Source: a virus
Length of the DNA stretch: 44,198 bases
Virus record (IMG/VR): IMGVR_UViG_3300044998_000393
Location: 1-44,198 of that record
Direction: 5' to 3' (one strand)
The position numbers were made by a program, and so were the translations under genes. The notes under the pieces are model-generated. The model was not told the origin of the DNA and searched no databases. It saw only the letters and a list, made by a program, of their open reading frames with translations. Positions 11,870-19,723 of the stretch are shown in pieces (position 1 is the first letter of the stretch; every line of letters starts with the position of its first letter).

Positions 11870-12223
11870 TCACCCACCCAACGCGGAGCGCGCCGCGGCG
11901 ATGATCGCGTCGAGCGATAGATCGACGGACCGCTCGGCAAGCCGCGCCTTGATCCGGCTCCATGCAGTGTCCGATCGCACGGCGGCGAGGAACTCGTGCC
12001 CGGCCCAGGTCAGCGTCACCCCGTAGCAGACAAATCCGGCGCGCGGAGCGTCGGCATTGCAATGGCCGGTGATGAGACCCGCCTGGATGAGCAGCCACAG
12101 GTGGTAATTCACCGCCTCGGCCGGCCATTGCGGGAAGCGGTCCGCGAACCAGCGCGATGACAGATCCCCTTCGGCCTCGATGCGCGTCAGGATCAGCCGG
12201 ATCAGATCCCATTCACGCTTCAC
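11870..12223 (-). CDS. DUF2513 family protein
   Basis: A 117-residue protein starting at a GTG, with sequence KREWDLIRLILTRIE, YHLWLLIQAGLITG and LTWAGHEFLAAVRSDTAW. These three blocks define DUF2513, a small winged-helix-like family common in phages and genomic islands. It sits between the tail chaperone and the tape measure gene, an interval normally without extra genes, so it is probably an acquired gene. The start overlaps the frameshifted chaperone stop. DNA binding is suggested by the fold prediction but is not shown by the sequence alone. Confidence 0.82.
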   Translation of the reverse strand: MKREWDLIRLILTRIEAEGDLSSRWFADRFPQWPAEAVNYHLWLLIQAGLITGHCNADAPRAGFVCYGVTLTWAGHEFLAAVRSDTAWSRIKARLAERSVDLSLDAIIAAARSALGG

Positions 12224-12760
12224 GCTGCATCTCCTTCACCCACTGCTTCCAGTCCTTCGCGGCGGCCTGCGCCGCCCGCGCGGCGACGGCCGCCTCGAGC
12301 AGCCTGTCGCGTGCAATGCGGGCGCACGCCGCCGAGAAGTCGCGGGCGAGCGGCCACGGCATGTCCATCACATCGGCGTAGGCGAATCCGGCTGCGACCA
12401 GTCTGGCGACCCACTCGTGCCACCAGAGGCGGTCGCTGCGGGCATCGCGGCGAGACGCTCGGCTGCCTGCGCGATCGCCGGCAGCACCCGGCGCACGAAA
12501 AAATCCGCGTTGACCTCCACCACCCGCGCGGCCAGATCCACCAGGACGTCGGCGTCCTGCTGCTCGAGCCAGGAGCGCTCGACACCCGCGCCGATGGCCG
12601 TGGCGGTGACGAGGGCATCGGCGTGGCGCGCCAGCGCCGCGAGGATGTCGCCTGCGGCCAGGTCGCGCGCGATGGGCTCGACGGCGGCCAGGAAAGCCGG
12701 CAGGTTCTTGACCTTGACCGGTCCGATGACGGTGGGCGCTGCGGCCGAGTGGTCTTGCAT
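12213..12760 (-). CDS. Tail assembly chaperone, -1 frameshift product (GT-like)
   Basis: If ribosomes slip back one base at the T-TTT-TTC heptamer, the reading continues for 94 more residues to a TGA at 12213-12215, giving a 182-residue protein. The extension is well formed: it contains RLWWHEWVARLVAAGF, then DMPWPLARDFSAACARIARD, then an Ala-rich helix and KDWKQWVKEMQREA. No ATG, GTG or TTG occurs in this frame between the slip site and the Trp-rich block, so independent initiation is unlikely. The product is the equivalent of lambda gpGT, whose T part binds tail tube subunits. The minus coordinates span both frames. Confidence 0.78.
12368..12760 (-). CDS. Tail assembly chaperone, short (zero-frame) product
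   Basis: A 130-residue protein starting MQDHSAAAPTVIG; the ATG at 12760 has GGAAGGA upstream. It is largely helical and acidic, lies between the tail tube gene and the tape measure gene, and contains a T-TTT-TTC slippery heptamer (12503 to 12497) in its zero frame at codons for Asp-Phe-Phe. The 42 residues after that point (ending ASGGTSGSPDWSQPDSPTPM) look low-complexity, while the -1 frame looks like a real protein. This is the lambda G-like member of the G/GT pair: it would coat the tape measure protein during tail assembly. Confidence 0.8.
   Translation of the reverse strand: MQDHSAAAPTVIGPVKVKNLPAFLAAVEPIARDLAAGDILAALARHADALVTATAIGAGVERSWLEQQDADVLVDLAARVVEVNADFFVRRVLPAIAQAAERLAAMPAATASGGTSGSPDWSQPDSPTPM
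12497..12503 (-). promoter_or_regulatory. Slippery heptamer for -1 programmed ribosomal frameshift
   Basis: Minus-strand T-TTT-TTC, in frame with GAT TTT TTC of the chaperone gene. It fits the X-XXY-YYZ rule, and the -1 frame is open from here to 12213. No obvious strong pseudoknot was worked out downstream. Confidence 0.75.
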
Positions 12761-12803
12761 GGTCGGTTGTCCTTCCGGCACCACGCCGGATCAGCGCCTT
12801 GCG

Positions 12804-13562
12804 TCAGGTGGATTGCAGGATGAGTCGGCCGAACTGGCCGAGGCTGCCGTCGGAGGGCTTGGTCACGTCGGCAAGCACGCGCCCGGACAGCTCGAAGCGC
12901 TGCAGTTCGTCAGAGATCAGCGACAGGTCCTTCGTCGGGTTGATCGCCACACGGTACAGATCGACGATCACCGGCTTGTTGCCATCGGCGGTGTTGATGC
13001 CGTCGAAGCGCAGCCACACCTCGGGCTGGGCGCTGCGGAACATCGCCGTCGTCTTGGCCGCGCCGTAGCTGTAGTCGACCTTGAACGGCTGCACGTAGGG
13101 GCCGCCGGTGGTGATGTCGTTGAACGTGATGGCGCCCTGCGCCGCATGCACCGTGTACTGGGCGCTGGGCAGCGTCTTGGGCGTGCCTGACGAGTCGGTC
13201 ACGACGACGCTGGAGACGAACTGGCGCGCCAGCAGTCGCGTCTCGCCGACGGCGATGCCAGAGGGCAGCGCCTCGGCGGTCACCGTGCCTGCGGTTACCG
13301 AGCTGGTCACACCGAACAGCGACAGCTCGAGGTTCTCGGCCGAGAGGTCTTCGAGCGTGCAGCTGAACTCGCCGTCCTTGCTCTTGATGAGCTGCAGGTC
13401 GGTCAGGCGCTGGCCCGAGTAGCTCTCCTTGTGCTCGATGGTCTCGACGCTCAGGCTGATCTTGAGGTCGGGCACGTTGCCCACCCAGCGAAGCGCCAGC
13501 GGGTTGCCGTTGTTGTCGCGCGCGGCCAGATAGACGCGGCCCTGGCCCGAAAAGTAGCTCAT
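12804..13562 (-). CDS. Major tail tube protein
   Basis: A 252-residue beta-rich protein, MSYFSGQGRVYLAARD at the N-terminus, with blocks typical of siphovirus tube proteins (KISLSVETIEHKESYSG, FSCTLEDLSAENLELSLFG) and an inserted Ig-like middle region (about 90-160). It lies upstream of the chaperone and tape measure genes and downstream of the tail terminator, the canonical tube position. Tube subunits polymerise as hexamer rings through which DNA passes. Confidence 0.86.
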   Translation of the reverse strand: MSYFSGQGRVYLAARDNNGNPLALRWVGNVPDLKISLSVETIEHKESYSGQRLTDLQLIKSKDGEFSCTLEDLSAENLELSLFGVTSSVTAGTVTAEALPSGIAVGETRLLARQFVSSVVVTDSSGTPKTLPSAQYTVHAAQGAITFNDITTGGPYVQPFKVDYSYGAAKTTAMFRSAQPEVWLRFDGINTADGNKPVIVDLYRVAINPTKDLSLISDELQRFELSGRVLADVTKPSDGSLGQFGRLILQST

Positions 13563-13565
13563 GGC

Positions 13566-13982
13566 TTACTCCTTCGTGAGTTGAACTTCGCACGTGAACC
13601 GCAGCGGCAGCAGCGCCGCTGGCGGCTCGAAATCCACGCCTTGCGCGCCGGCAAAGCGCAGCGGGCGCATGGCACCTGCCGGCTGCCAGCCGGCCAGCGC
13701 GCCAAAGGCGTCCTGCAGCATGTCCAGCGCGCCATGACGGGCGGCAGCACCATCCTGCGGGCGCATGGCATTGCGCGAGACGGCCACCACCAGCCAGCCC
13801 GCCTCGGCCACGGCGGCGTCGCGCGCCGACGCACCGTCCTTGACGGCGAGCCCGTCGAAGACCACGACGAACGCCGGCGCACGGACCTTTTCGAAATCGT
13901 CGGCGGACGTCGCCGCCAGCGCTTTCACGCCCGTGGTGGCCAGGCGGTCGACGATGGCAGTCTCGACGGCAGCCAGGCTCAC
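13566..13982 (-). CDS. Mu gp37-like (DUF1834) tail terminator/connector protein
   Basis: A 138-residue protein starting at GTG 13982, which overlaps the previous stop (GTGA). The sequence (AAVETAIVDRLATTGVKALA; 'PAFVVVFDGLAV'; 'GWLVVAVSRNAM'; C-terminal 'PLRFTCEVQLTKE') fits the DUF1834/gp37 family found between the virion morphogenesis protein and tail genes of Mu-like phages. By position it is the protein that closes the tail at the head-proximal end. Confidence 0.82.
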   Translation of the reverse strand: MSLAAVETAIVDRLATTGVKALAATSADDFEKVRAPAFVVVFDGLAVKDGASARDAAVAEAGWLVVAVSRNAMRPQDGAAARHGALDMLQDAFGALAGWQPAGAMRPLRFAGAQGVDFEPPAALLPLRFTCEVQLTKE

Positions 13983-14491
13983 AGGGCCTCCATGTGGCGG
14001 CGGATGATGTCCAGGATCTCGCTGCGGCCCTCTGCCGAGAGGCCCATGAACGGGCGCGCCGGGATGCGCGTCTTGCGCCCGCGGCCGGCCAGACCGCCGA
14101 AGTTGTGGATGGCAGCGATGCGGTCGCGCTTGCCGCCACCTGCCGATACCGTCGCGGTGCTGTCGGTGACGGACGCGACCCGCACGCTGTTGCGCAGCAG
14201 CCCGGTGTCCAGCAGTGGCTTCGCCCCCGTGGAGAACGTGCGCAGGGTCGCAGCGCGGCGCTTCTTGAGGCCGGACGGCGCGCTGCGGCGCGCGCGACCG
14301 ATGATCGCCGCAGCCGTCAGCGGGCGCCACCGCTGTCCGTCGGGCGTCGTGGACGAGTCGAACCGCTCCAGGATGTCGGAGCGGACGGCCTGGGCGATGG
14401 CGGCCATGGCCGGACGCAGGGATGCGGCACGGGCGGCCAGCCGCTGTAGCGCCTGCCGCACGTCCCGGTCGTCGTACTCGATGAGGATCAC
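13979..14491 (-). CDS. Phage virion morphogenesis protein (Mu gpG / P2 S-type tail completion)
   Basis: 170 residues, starting at GTG 14491 (MILIEYDDRDVRQALQRLA) with a four-base overlap to the upstream stop. It carries the family hallmark FDSSTTPDGQRWRPLTAAA (about 47-65) and a C-terminal IHNFGG plus IPARPFMGLS segment, as in the Phage_tail_S/virion morphogenesis family. These proteins act in head-tail joining. The order DUF1320, this gene, gp37 is exactly that of Mu-type connector modules. Confidence 0.88.
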   Translation of the reverse strand: MILIEYDDRDVRQALQRLAARAASLRPAMAAIAQAVRSDILERFDSSTTPDGQRWRPLTAAAIIGRARRSAPSGLKKRRAATLRTFSTGAKPLLDTGLLRNSVRVASVTDSTATVSAGGGKRDRIAAIHNFGGLAGRGRKTRIPARPFMGLSAEGRSEILDIIRRHMEAL

Positions 14492-14919
14492 GGCCCCATC
14501 CCCTGCAGGGCGGCATCCGTCATGACGCGCGCAGGGGCCCACCCTGCGGCCACGCCCACGGACCCGACCTGATCGCCACCGCCAAGCGCAAGGCGCAGGC
14601 GGCCAGACGCAATGTCGCGCAACGTGGCCACGGCCCGCAGGTAGGCCACCGTCACCGGGTGTTCTTCCGGCAGGTGACGCTGGTAGAGGTTGTAGCGGGC
14701 CACGTCACACACCAGGCGCTTGAGCAGCTCCGGCGCAGGATCTGGAAGCGGCAGCGCGGCAACCGACATGACGTAGCCCAGCACCTCGGCTTCCGCATCG
14801 GCCAGCGCGGCGCTGACGGCGCCGGCTGTCTCGGCCCCGTTGCCGTCAAGGTCTGCGAGCTGCGCGATGTCCTGCGCGGACAGGCGCATCTCGAACTGGG
14901 CGCGGCCAAGGATGGGCAT
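14488..14919 (-). CDS. DUF1320 head-tail connector protein (Mu gp36-like)
   Basis: 143 residues; start ATG at 14919 (MPILGRAQFEMRL) three bases past the upstream stop rather than the longer frame. Helical, with SAALADAEAEVLGYVMSVA (about 37-56) and ARYNLYQRHL followed by VTVAYLRAVATLRDIASGRLRL, the pattern of DUF1320/gp36. It forms the first connector ring below the portal in Mu-like virions. Confidence 0.87.
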   Translation of the reverse strand: MPILGRAQFEMRLSAQDIAQLADLDGNGAETAGAVSAALADAEAEVLGYVMSVAALPLPDPAPELLKRLVCDVARYNLYQRHLPEEHPVTVAYLRAVATLRDIASGRLRLALGGGDQVGSVGVAAGWAPARVMTDAALQGMGP

Positions 14920-14920
14920 G

Positions 14921-15142
14921 TCAGGCCTGCGCCTTGACGCGACGGCGCGCAGGCGCGGGCGGCACGTCAAGCATGCCGTCCAGCACCGGGTTGGACGTCA
15001 CGGCCGCCGGCGCCTTGTCCAGCGTCCGCGCCGCACCCGCATCCAGCAGCGGCGCGGCGGCGACATCGTCGAGGTCCACCTGCACTCCGGGGCTGAGCGC
15101 CTGTCTGCCCAGCGTGGCCTGTTGCAGCATGAGCAGCCGCAT
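14921..15142 (-). CDS. Small protein between capsid and connector genes (73 aa)
   Basis: A 73-residue protein MRLLMLQQATLGRQALSPGV..., with a DVAAAPLLDAGAARTLD block like the small 'gp35-type' proteins that lie between the capsid and gp36 genes of Mu-like phages; the C-terminus is basic (PAPARRRVKAQA). It begins seven bases after the capsid stop. Function unknown; possibly a head completion factor. Confidence 0.68.
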   Translation of the reverse strand: MRLLMLQQATLGRQALSPGVQVDLDDVAAAPLLDAGAARTLDKAPAAVTSNPVLDGMLDVPPAPARRRVKAQA

Positions 15143-15148
15143 GGCCTG

Positions 15149-16129
15149 TCAGTTGCTGGTGACGACCTTGACCAGCGCGGCCGGCTGGTGGCACAGCGGC
15201 AGGCTGTTGCTCTGCGTGTGCAGCGTGTAGCCGCGGTCGCCATCCTGCGCCCAGACCTTGGCGTAGATCGGCTGCGCCACGGTGTTGACGGTCTCGTTGA
15301 AGTCCGCCGGGGCGAAGTAGGTGGCGAACAGGTCGGTGGTGCCCACCGGGATCGCGTGGCCTTCGTTGGCGGCGATGAAGCGCTGGCCGTTGACGCTGGC
15401 GCGGTATTGCTCGAACACCACGCCGTAGACCTGGATCTGGTTCATGGCCGAGGCCATGAACTGCTGCGCCGTCGGGGTGTTCTTGATGTAGTCCACCACG
15501 GCCGGGTGCACCACGAGCTTGGCCCAGAACTCCGGCGAGACGAACACGTGCACGCCGGTCATCGTGTCGCCCATCAGGTTGTCTTCGATCTGGTTGACCA
15601 GCGCCTCGCACTTGGCGCGGATGTTGGTGGTGCCGGTGCCCAGCACGAAGTCCACCGACGCCTGCGTCACGCCGAAGTGCTGGTAGAGGTCATACAGCAC
15701 GGTGCCCGCGCCGTCGGTGACCACGCCCTTGATGGCGCCGAAGCGCTTCCACTCCAGCGTCTGGTCGTGCTTGACGCGCATGCGCTGCAGGCGGTAGGCG
15801 ATCTCGTCCTGCATCGTCGCCATGCCGTCTTCCTGGCCGAAGGCGCGGATGCCCATCACGTCCATCGGGTGCACAAAGTCCTCGTGCACCGTCTGCTTGA
15901 TGCGGAACGACAGCGTGCGCCGGGTCGAGGCGCTGGCCTTGGTGCCCTCGCCGCCCCACTCGTGATCGGGCAGCAGCGCCAGACCCGAGGAGCGCTCCTC
16001 GATGACCACGTCGCGGGTGGCCAGCGGACGGTTGCGGAAGATGCCCAGCTCGCCGATGCGGCCCCACTGGCGCGGCATCTTGTTGATGGCGACAGTCAGC
16101 TCGCCGATGGTGAAGTCGGTGATGTTCAT
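15149..16129 (-). CDS. Major capsid protein (lambda gpE family)
   Basis: 326 residues, beginning MNITDFTIGELTVAINKMP. Clear landmarks of the gpE-type capsid family are an N-terminal RPLATRDVVIEERSSGLALL, the EFVHPMD-like 'EDFVHPMDVMGIRAFG' segment and the terminal DGDRGYTLHTQSNSLPLCHQP. It is preceded by the decoration protein and the protease/scaffold gene, the expected order. It makes the HK97-fold shell. Confidence 0.93.
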   Translation of the reverse strand: MNITDFTIGELTVAINKMPRQWGRIGELGIFRNRPLATRDVVIEERSSGLALLPDHEWGGEGTKASASTRRTLSFRIKQTVHEDFVHPMDVMGIRAFGQEDGMATMQDEIAYRLQRMRVKHDQTLEWKRFGAIKGVVTDGAGTVLYDLYQHFGVTQASVDFVLGTGTTNIRAKCEALVNQIEDNLMGDTMTGVHVFVSPEFWAKLVVHPAVVDYIKNTPTAQQFMASAMNQIQVYGVVFEQYRASVNGQRFIAANEGHAIPVGTTDLFATYFAPADFNETVNTVAQPIYAKVWAQDGDRGYTLHTQSNSLPLCHQPAALVKVVTSN

Positions 16130-16160
16130 GTTGTGATCTCCCTGAGCGGCGCCTGTGTGC

Positions 16161-16532
16161 TTACACGGTCTTGCGGGCCAGGATGCCCAGCGCCTTCAGT
16201 TGCGCGATGGCGGCATCTTTCTGGGTGTTGGTCGGGCTGCCGGCCCAGACCAGGCTGTCGCGGTCGACCACGATGGCGTGGCGGGCGACGATCACGCCGG
16301 GCTTGTCGCCGCCGGTGGCGTCCACCGCGTCGAAGGCGATGCCGATGGCGTTTTGCGTGCCGTCGGAAGCGGCCGGGTTGAAGGCAGCCACCTTGCCGCT
16401 GGCGGTGATGCGGCCCACCACCTGGCCGGGCACAAGGTTCTGGCCGGATGCGACGGTCACATCCTCGCGGCTGTAGCCGTGCGGGGCCTCATATTTCAGA
16501 AAAGCCCCGATGGTCTTGGTCATGGTCGGCAT
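16161..16532 (-). CDS. Head decoration protein (lambda gpD family)
   Basis: About 123 residues. The ATG at 16532 is preferred over an in-frame GTG at 16538 because AGGAG lies seven bases before the ATG but only one before the GTG. Features of the gpD-type fold include LVPGQVVGRITASGKVAAFNPAASDGTQNAIGI and the following GVIVARHAIV block. It would trimerise on the expanded capsid and stabilise it. It sits between scaffold and capsid genes as in lambda. Confidence 0.9.
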   Translation of the reverse strand: MPTMTKTIGAFLKYEAPHGYSREDVTVASGQNLVPGQVVGRITASGKVAAFNPAASDGTQNAIGIAFDAVDATGGDKPGVIVARHAIVVDRDSLVWAGSPTNTQKDAAIAQLKALGILARKTV

Positions 16533-16545
16533 GGCCACACTCCTT

Positions 16546-16926
16546 TCAGACGTTGTTCAGCGTTTGGGCGCGGGTGCTGACGCGCTCGACGGCGGCCAGC
16601 AGCGCCTGCAGGCGGTCTTGCGGCTCGGGCTTGGCGGCGGCGCGGCTCATGGCCTGCGACGAGAACAGCGCCGGATTGGGCTGCGGACGGGAGGCCTTGG
16701 CCACGGCGCGCAGGTCGACGGCGAAGGCAGCAAACGCTGATTCGCTCATCTCCAGATACGGCTTGATCGCGTCGCCCTGCGGCGCGTCGCGGCCGATCTC
16801 ATCGAACAGGGCGGACAGCTGCTCGGCGCGCCGCTCCTGGCGCACGCGCTCGAGCTCCGCCTGCAGGTTCTTGACCTGCTCTTGCAGCCCTGCGATCAGG
16901 GCTTCGTCTTCGGCAGTGCGAGACAT
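16546..16926 (-). CDS. Nested scaffold protein from internal start
   Basis: Codon 190 of the protease gene is an ATG (MSRTAEDEALIAGLQ) with a perfect AGGAG nine bases upstream (16936-16940). Initiation here would yield a 126-residue scaffold identical to the C-terminus of the protease, as seen for Mu gpI/gpZ and lambda C/Nu3. The segment is strongly helical and starts exactly at the domain boundary. Confidence 0.68.
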   Translation of the reverse strand: MSRTAEDEALIAGLQEQVKNLQAELERVRQERRAEQLSALFDEIGRDAPQGDAIKPYLEMSESAFAAFAVDLRAVAKASRPQPNPALFSSQAMSRAAAKPEPQDRLQALLAAVERVSTRAQTLNNV

Positions 16927-17493
16927 GGTGGCTTGCTCCTTTGCGGGGCTGGGTTGAGAAACGGGGTCGAACGCGAAGCGCAGCGCGGCAGCAGACGTGG
17001 CAGGGTCCGCGCCTACCGGCACGAACGACACCTCGCGCACGCGCGGCTGCTCGAAAACGCCCGCCACGCGCACCTCGCGGCCGTTGACCATGAGCGGTTC
17101 CGAGACCTCGCGGAAGTTGGCGCTCATGCCCACCGACATCTGCAGCGGGAAGTCCGAGCGCAAGAGCGCCGCGATCTGGCGGCCGGCGTCGGTGGCGTCG
17201 ATAAGCTCGCCCTCGATGCGCAGGCCGGTTGCGCCGTCAGGCTGGCGGAAGCGGAAGATGCGCCCCTTGCCGGCGATGGCCTCGACGCTGGCCTGGTGGT
17301 CGACCAGCACAGGCAGTTCATCGCCGTCGGCGTTCTGCAGGCCGGACAGGTCGATCACCACGTCGCCGTGCCAGCCGTAGGCCGGCACCACGCCGCCGGA
17401 GTAGGCGATGCCCTCGAAGCGCAGCGCGCCGCCGTCCTGGTCCGCAGGGCGGACGGCAAAGGTCAGGGTGTGCAGGCGCTTGTGTGACTCCAT
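16546..17493 (-). CDS. Prohead protease-scaffold protein
   Basis: 315 residues. The N-terminal half (1-170) is a Mu gpI-type prohead protease: a beta-rich start, His66 in LVDHQAS, and a Ser-containing LQMSVGMSANFREVSEP block (about 118-134), followed by VREVSFVPVGADPATSAA. The C-terminal part (190-315) is a coiled-coil scaffold (LIAGLQEQVKNLQAELERVR). The protease removes scaffold and matures the prohead. A 7-bp hairpin lies directly before the start codon, and an internal ribosome site precedes codon 190. Confidence 0.86.
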   Translation of the reverse strand: MESHKRLHTLTFAVRPADQDGGALRFEGIAYSGGVVPAYGWHGDVVIDLSGLQNADGDELPVLVDHQASVEAIAGKGRIFRFRQPDGATGLRIEGELIDATDAGRQIAALLRSDFPLQMSVGMSANFREVSEPLMVNGREVRVAGVFEQPRVREVSFVPVGADPATSAAALRFAFDPVSQPSPAKEQATMSRTAEDEALIAGLQEQVKNLQAELERVRQERRAEQLSALFDEIGRDAPQGDAIKPYLEMSESAFAAFAVDLRAVAKASRPQPNPALFSSQAMSRAAAKPEPQDRLQALLAAVERVSTRAQTLNNV

Positions 17494-17513
17494 GCTCGCC
17501 GATGGTGGCGAGC
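17494..17513. other. Perfect 7-bp hairpin abutting the protease start codon
   Basis: GCTCGCC-GATGGT-GGCGAGC forms a 7-bp stem with a six-base loop directly upstream of the protease ATG, in the 95-base space after the Mu F-like gene. No U-tract follows, so it is more likely a translation control or RNA-processing structure than an intrinsic terminator. Confidence 0.4.
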
Positions 17514-17588
17514 GGGTCGCGGCGCGTCTGGGTGAACGGGTTCGTCGGCAGCGATCGCGTCGCGGCGCATCTGGCTTGCTGCCGCAGC

Positions 17589-18938
17589 TCAGCGCAATGC
17601 GTAGTCGCGCCCGTCCTGCAGCTTGGCGCCAAGCAGCAATTCACGTATACTGACGAAGCGCCCCGTGGTCGGCTGGGCTGTCTGAACCCCTTGTGGGGCG
17701 GAGTAGGACGGCAAGATCCCCGGCGGGGCGCTTTCTATTTGCACCGCCGCCAAGGCGTGTAACAGGCGAGGATCGCCATAGTCCTTGACCGTCAGCTGCA
17801 CACGGAACAGGCGGTCACCGATCATCAGCGCCGCCCACATCCTGAGCACGGCTACAACATCTGGGTTGCGGTGCCGCTCGTCCGCGTGCCGCTCGCCGAC
17901 GACCGCCGTCAGCGCCAGCTGCTCCAAAGCGGCCAACGCGCGCAGCTCATCGGCGCTCTGATCGGCGTTGTCGCCCATTTTCTGGCGCGAGTGCTTGTTG
18001 ATCCTGAGCAGCCAGCCCGTATCCTCGTTGGGCAGGCCGCTTTCAGCCTGTAACGCGCGCAAGCGCGCATCGGCAGCGCGCGCCAGTTGCATGTAGGTGA
18101 GGCCGGCCCCGAACTCGTTGCCTGTGATCTCGACCACCGGGACCACACCGATTTGCGCCAAGCCTGGCCGCTCACCCCAGAAATCCAGCGACTCCAGCCT
18201 TGGCTTGCGGACTTGCGCATTCAGGCCGGACAGCCAGCCGTAGGCCGGCGGCACGCATCCGACGGACGGGGCTTGACGCTTTCCGGCCAGGCTCTGCCGC
18301 TTGCAGACGGACAGCCTCTCATCGCGCAGCTTGTTGAGCCTTTCACCCCACCGCCTCGGATCGCCGCCCCATCCTTCATCCGGCACCGCCTCGGCGGGGA
18401 TCGATTGCGTCACGCCGCCGCGGCGCTGGGCTTCGCGGGCCGACACCGACCGCAAGCTGCATCTGCAGCGAAAGCCGCATGGCGGCGTCCAGCGCTTCCA
18501 CAGCGGATCGCCCACCGGCCTGATGACGCCATCCATCGCCAGGTGCGAAGGCCGGGTGCGGCTGTCGTTGATGGCGTCGTACATCAGGAACGGCAGGTCA
18601 TCCGATGCCTCATCAAAGCGCCGCCAGTGCCCGGCCATGTAGGCCGTCTGCACGGCGTTGCGGTAGATGGTCTCGAGCCGGTGGCGCGGCAGGCGCCAGT
18701 CCTGCCCGCCTGCCCAGCGCCGGAAGTCCTCGAACGTGCCGCCATCGGCCTGGAACCTCGCCAGCGCGTCGGCCACGGCCTGCACCTGATCCAGCCGCGC
18801 GAGACCCGAGGCGGTAAAGGCCAGCGCGCGCTTCTCTGCAGGAAGGCGGTAGAACTCCTCAGGCAGCATCACGCGCTGCGCGCGCGCCTGCGCCACCTGC
18901 GCGTCGAAGTCGGCGTCGAAGTCGACGGTTACCGCCAT
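17589..18938 (-). CDS. Mu F-like head morphogenesis protein with extra C-terminal domain
   Basis: 449 residues. The N-terminal 1-170 is a Mu gpF/SPP1 gp7-type minor head protein: LETIYRNAVQTAYMAGHW (about 88-105), the YDAINDSRTRPSHLAMDG block and CGFRCRCSLRS (about 153-163). Residues from about 250 on do not belong to that domain. The last 110 residues (RNPDVVAVLRMWAALMIGDR, then FRVQLTVKDYGDPRLLHAL) resemble the phage-associated BECR-type nuclease or LPD3 domains often fused to F-like proteins. The F domain acts inside the prohead. The fused domain could be an injected nuclease/toxin or a structural adaptor; that part is uncertain. Confidence 0.84.
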   Translation of the reverse strand: MAVTVDFDADFDAQVAQARAQRVMLPEEFYRLPAEKRALAFTASGLARLDQVQAVADALARFQADGGTFEDFRRWAGGQDWRLPRHRLETIYRNAVQTAYMAGHWRRFDEASDDLPFLMYDAINDSRTRPSHLAMDGVIRPVGDPLWKRWTPPCGFRCRCSLRSVSAREAQRRGGVTQSIPAEAVPDEGWGGDPRRWGERLNKLRDERLSVCKRQSLAGKRQAPSVGCVPPAYGWLSGLNAQVRKPRLESLDFWGERPGLAQIGVVPVVEITGNEFGAGLTYMQLARAADARLRALQAESGLPNEDTGWLLRINKHSRQKMGDNADQSADELRALAALEQLALTAVVGERHADERHRNPDVVAVLRMWAALMIGDRLFRVQLTVKDYGDPRLLHALAAVQIESAPPGILPSYSAPQGVQTAQPTTGRFVSIRELLLGAKLQDGRDYALR

Positions 18939-18986
18939 CTGCCCTGCAGGAAGAGGATCTTGAGGTCCCTCTTCATGCGTTCACAG

Positions 18987-19721
18987 TCAATCTTCTGGCA
19001 CCTGGGCGATCATGTAGATCGCAGGACAAGATCCGGTGCCTTCGGTCAGAGATGCGGGGGCCGTATTCGGCAACGTCGAGCCTGAGCCAGCCGCGTACAG
19101 GTAAGTCACGGCGTTCGTCGAGTTGTTCGCCCGCCCGAGAGACGGCTGCACCGATGCGACCGCCAGTGCGCGCAGCGTCGCTGCCGATGAGCAGATGAAG
19201 CTTGCCCAGTAGATGATTCCAGGACGGCACAAGTCTGGCAGAACCAGGGCACCATCCTTGTTGCCCGTCGTTCCGACATTGAGGCCGGTGGCAGAGGCCA
19301 GAAGAGCGCCCGGAGCGTCGTTCCCCGAGACGTTCGTGTTCTCATAGATGCCAACGGAAGCAGACCCCGCCGATGCCGTCGTGACAGCCAGCCTGAGGGA
19401 AAGGATTTGCAGAGTGCGCGGGACGACGAATGGGATGAAGTACTGACGCGACGCTGTCAGCGCCAATGTGGTCAACGCCGTCCCTCCGGCGTCTCCGATG
19501 ATGCGAGGACTCGACTGCCGGACGGGCCAGGCGATGGCCCCGGCGTGGTCGAAGCTCGCCTCTCCAAACCTCGGTACCCGCTCTACGCTGGTCGTCGACG
19601 TGGCGAAACAGAGCCTGTGCTGATCCAGTGCGATGAACAGTTCGCCAGGCAACACGAGACCGTCGTCTGCCGCAGACTGGATGTCGTAGGACTGACCGCG
19701 CTTGATCTGCAGCCGTGGCAT
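18987..19721 (-). CDS. Fibre-type protein with Mtd-like N-terminus (244 aa)
   Basis: Begins MPRLQIKRGQSYDIQSAADDGLVLPGELFIALDQHRLCF, the short 'IKRG ... GELF' motif that opens Mtd-like and many other fibre proteins. The remainder is Ser/Thr/Ala/Gly-rich beta sequence (VGIYENTNVSGNDAPGALLAS). It probably forms part of an adsorption or decoration structure. It is the last of four such genes lying between the portal and F-like genes, an unusual place for fibres. Start at 19721, two bases after the previous stop. Confidence 0.66.
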   Translation of the reverse strand: MPRLQIKRGQSYDIQSAADDGLVLPGELFIALDQHRLCFATSTTSVERVPRFGEASFDHAGAIAWPVRQSSPRIIGDAGGTALTTLALTASRQYFIPFVVPRTLQILSLRLAVTTASAGSASVGIYENTNVSGNDAPGALLASATGLNVGTTGNKDGALVLPDLCRPGIIYWASFICSSAATLRALAVASVQPSLGRANNSTNAVTYLYAAGSGSTLPNTAPASLTEGTGSCPAIYMIAQVPED

Positions 19722-19723
19722 CG

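Noticed and set aside
17640-17720. TATACTGACG and the GGGG/CCCC stretch as a promoter/terminator
   Set aside because: They lie within the coding sequence of the F-like protein and lack a partner -35 or a T-tract.
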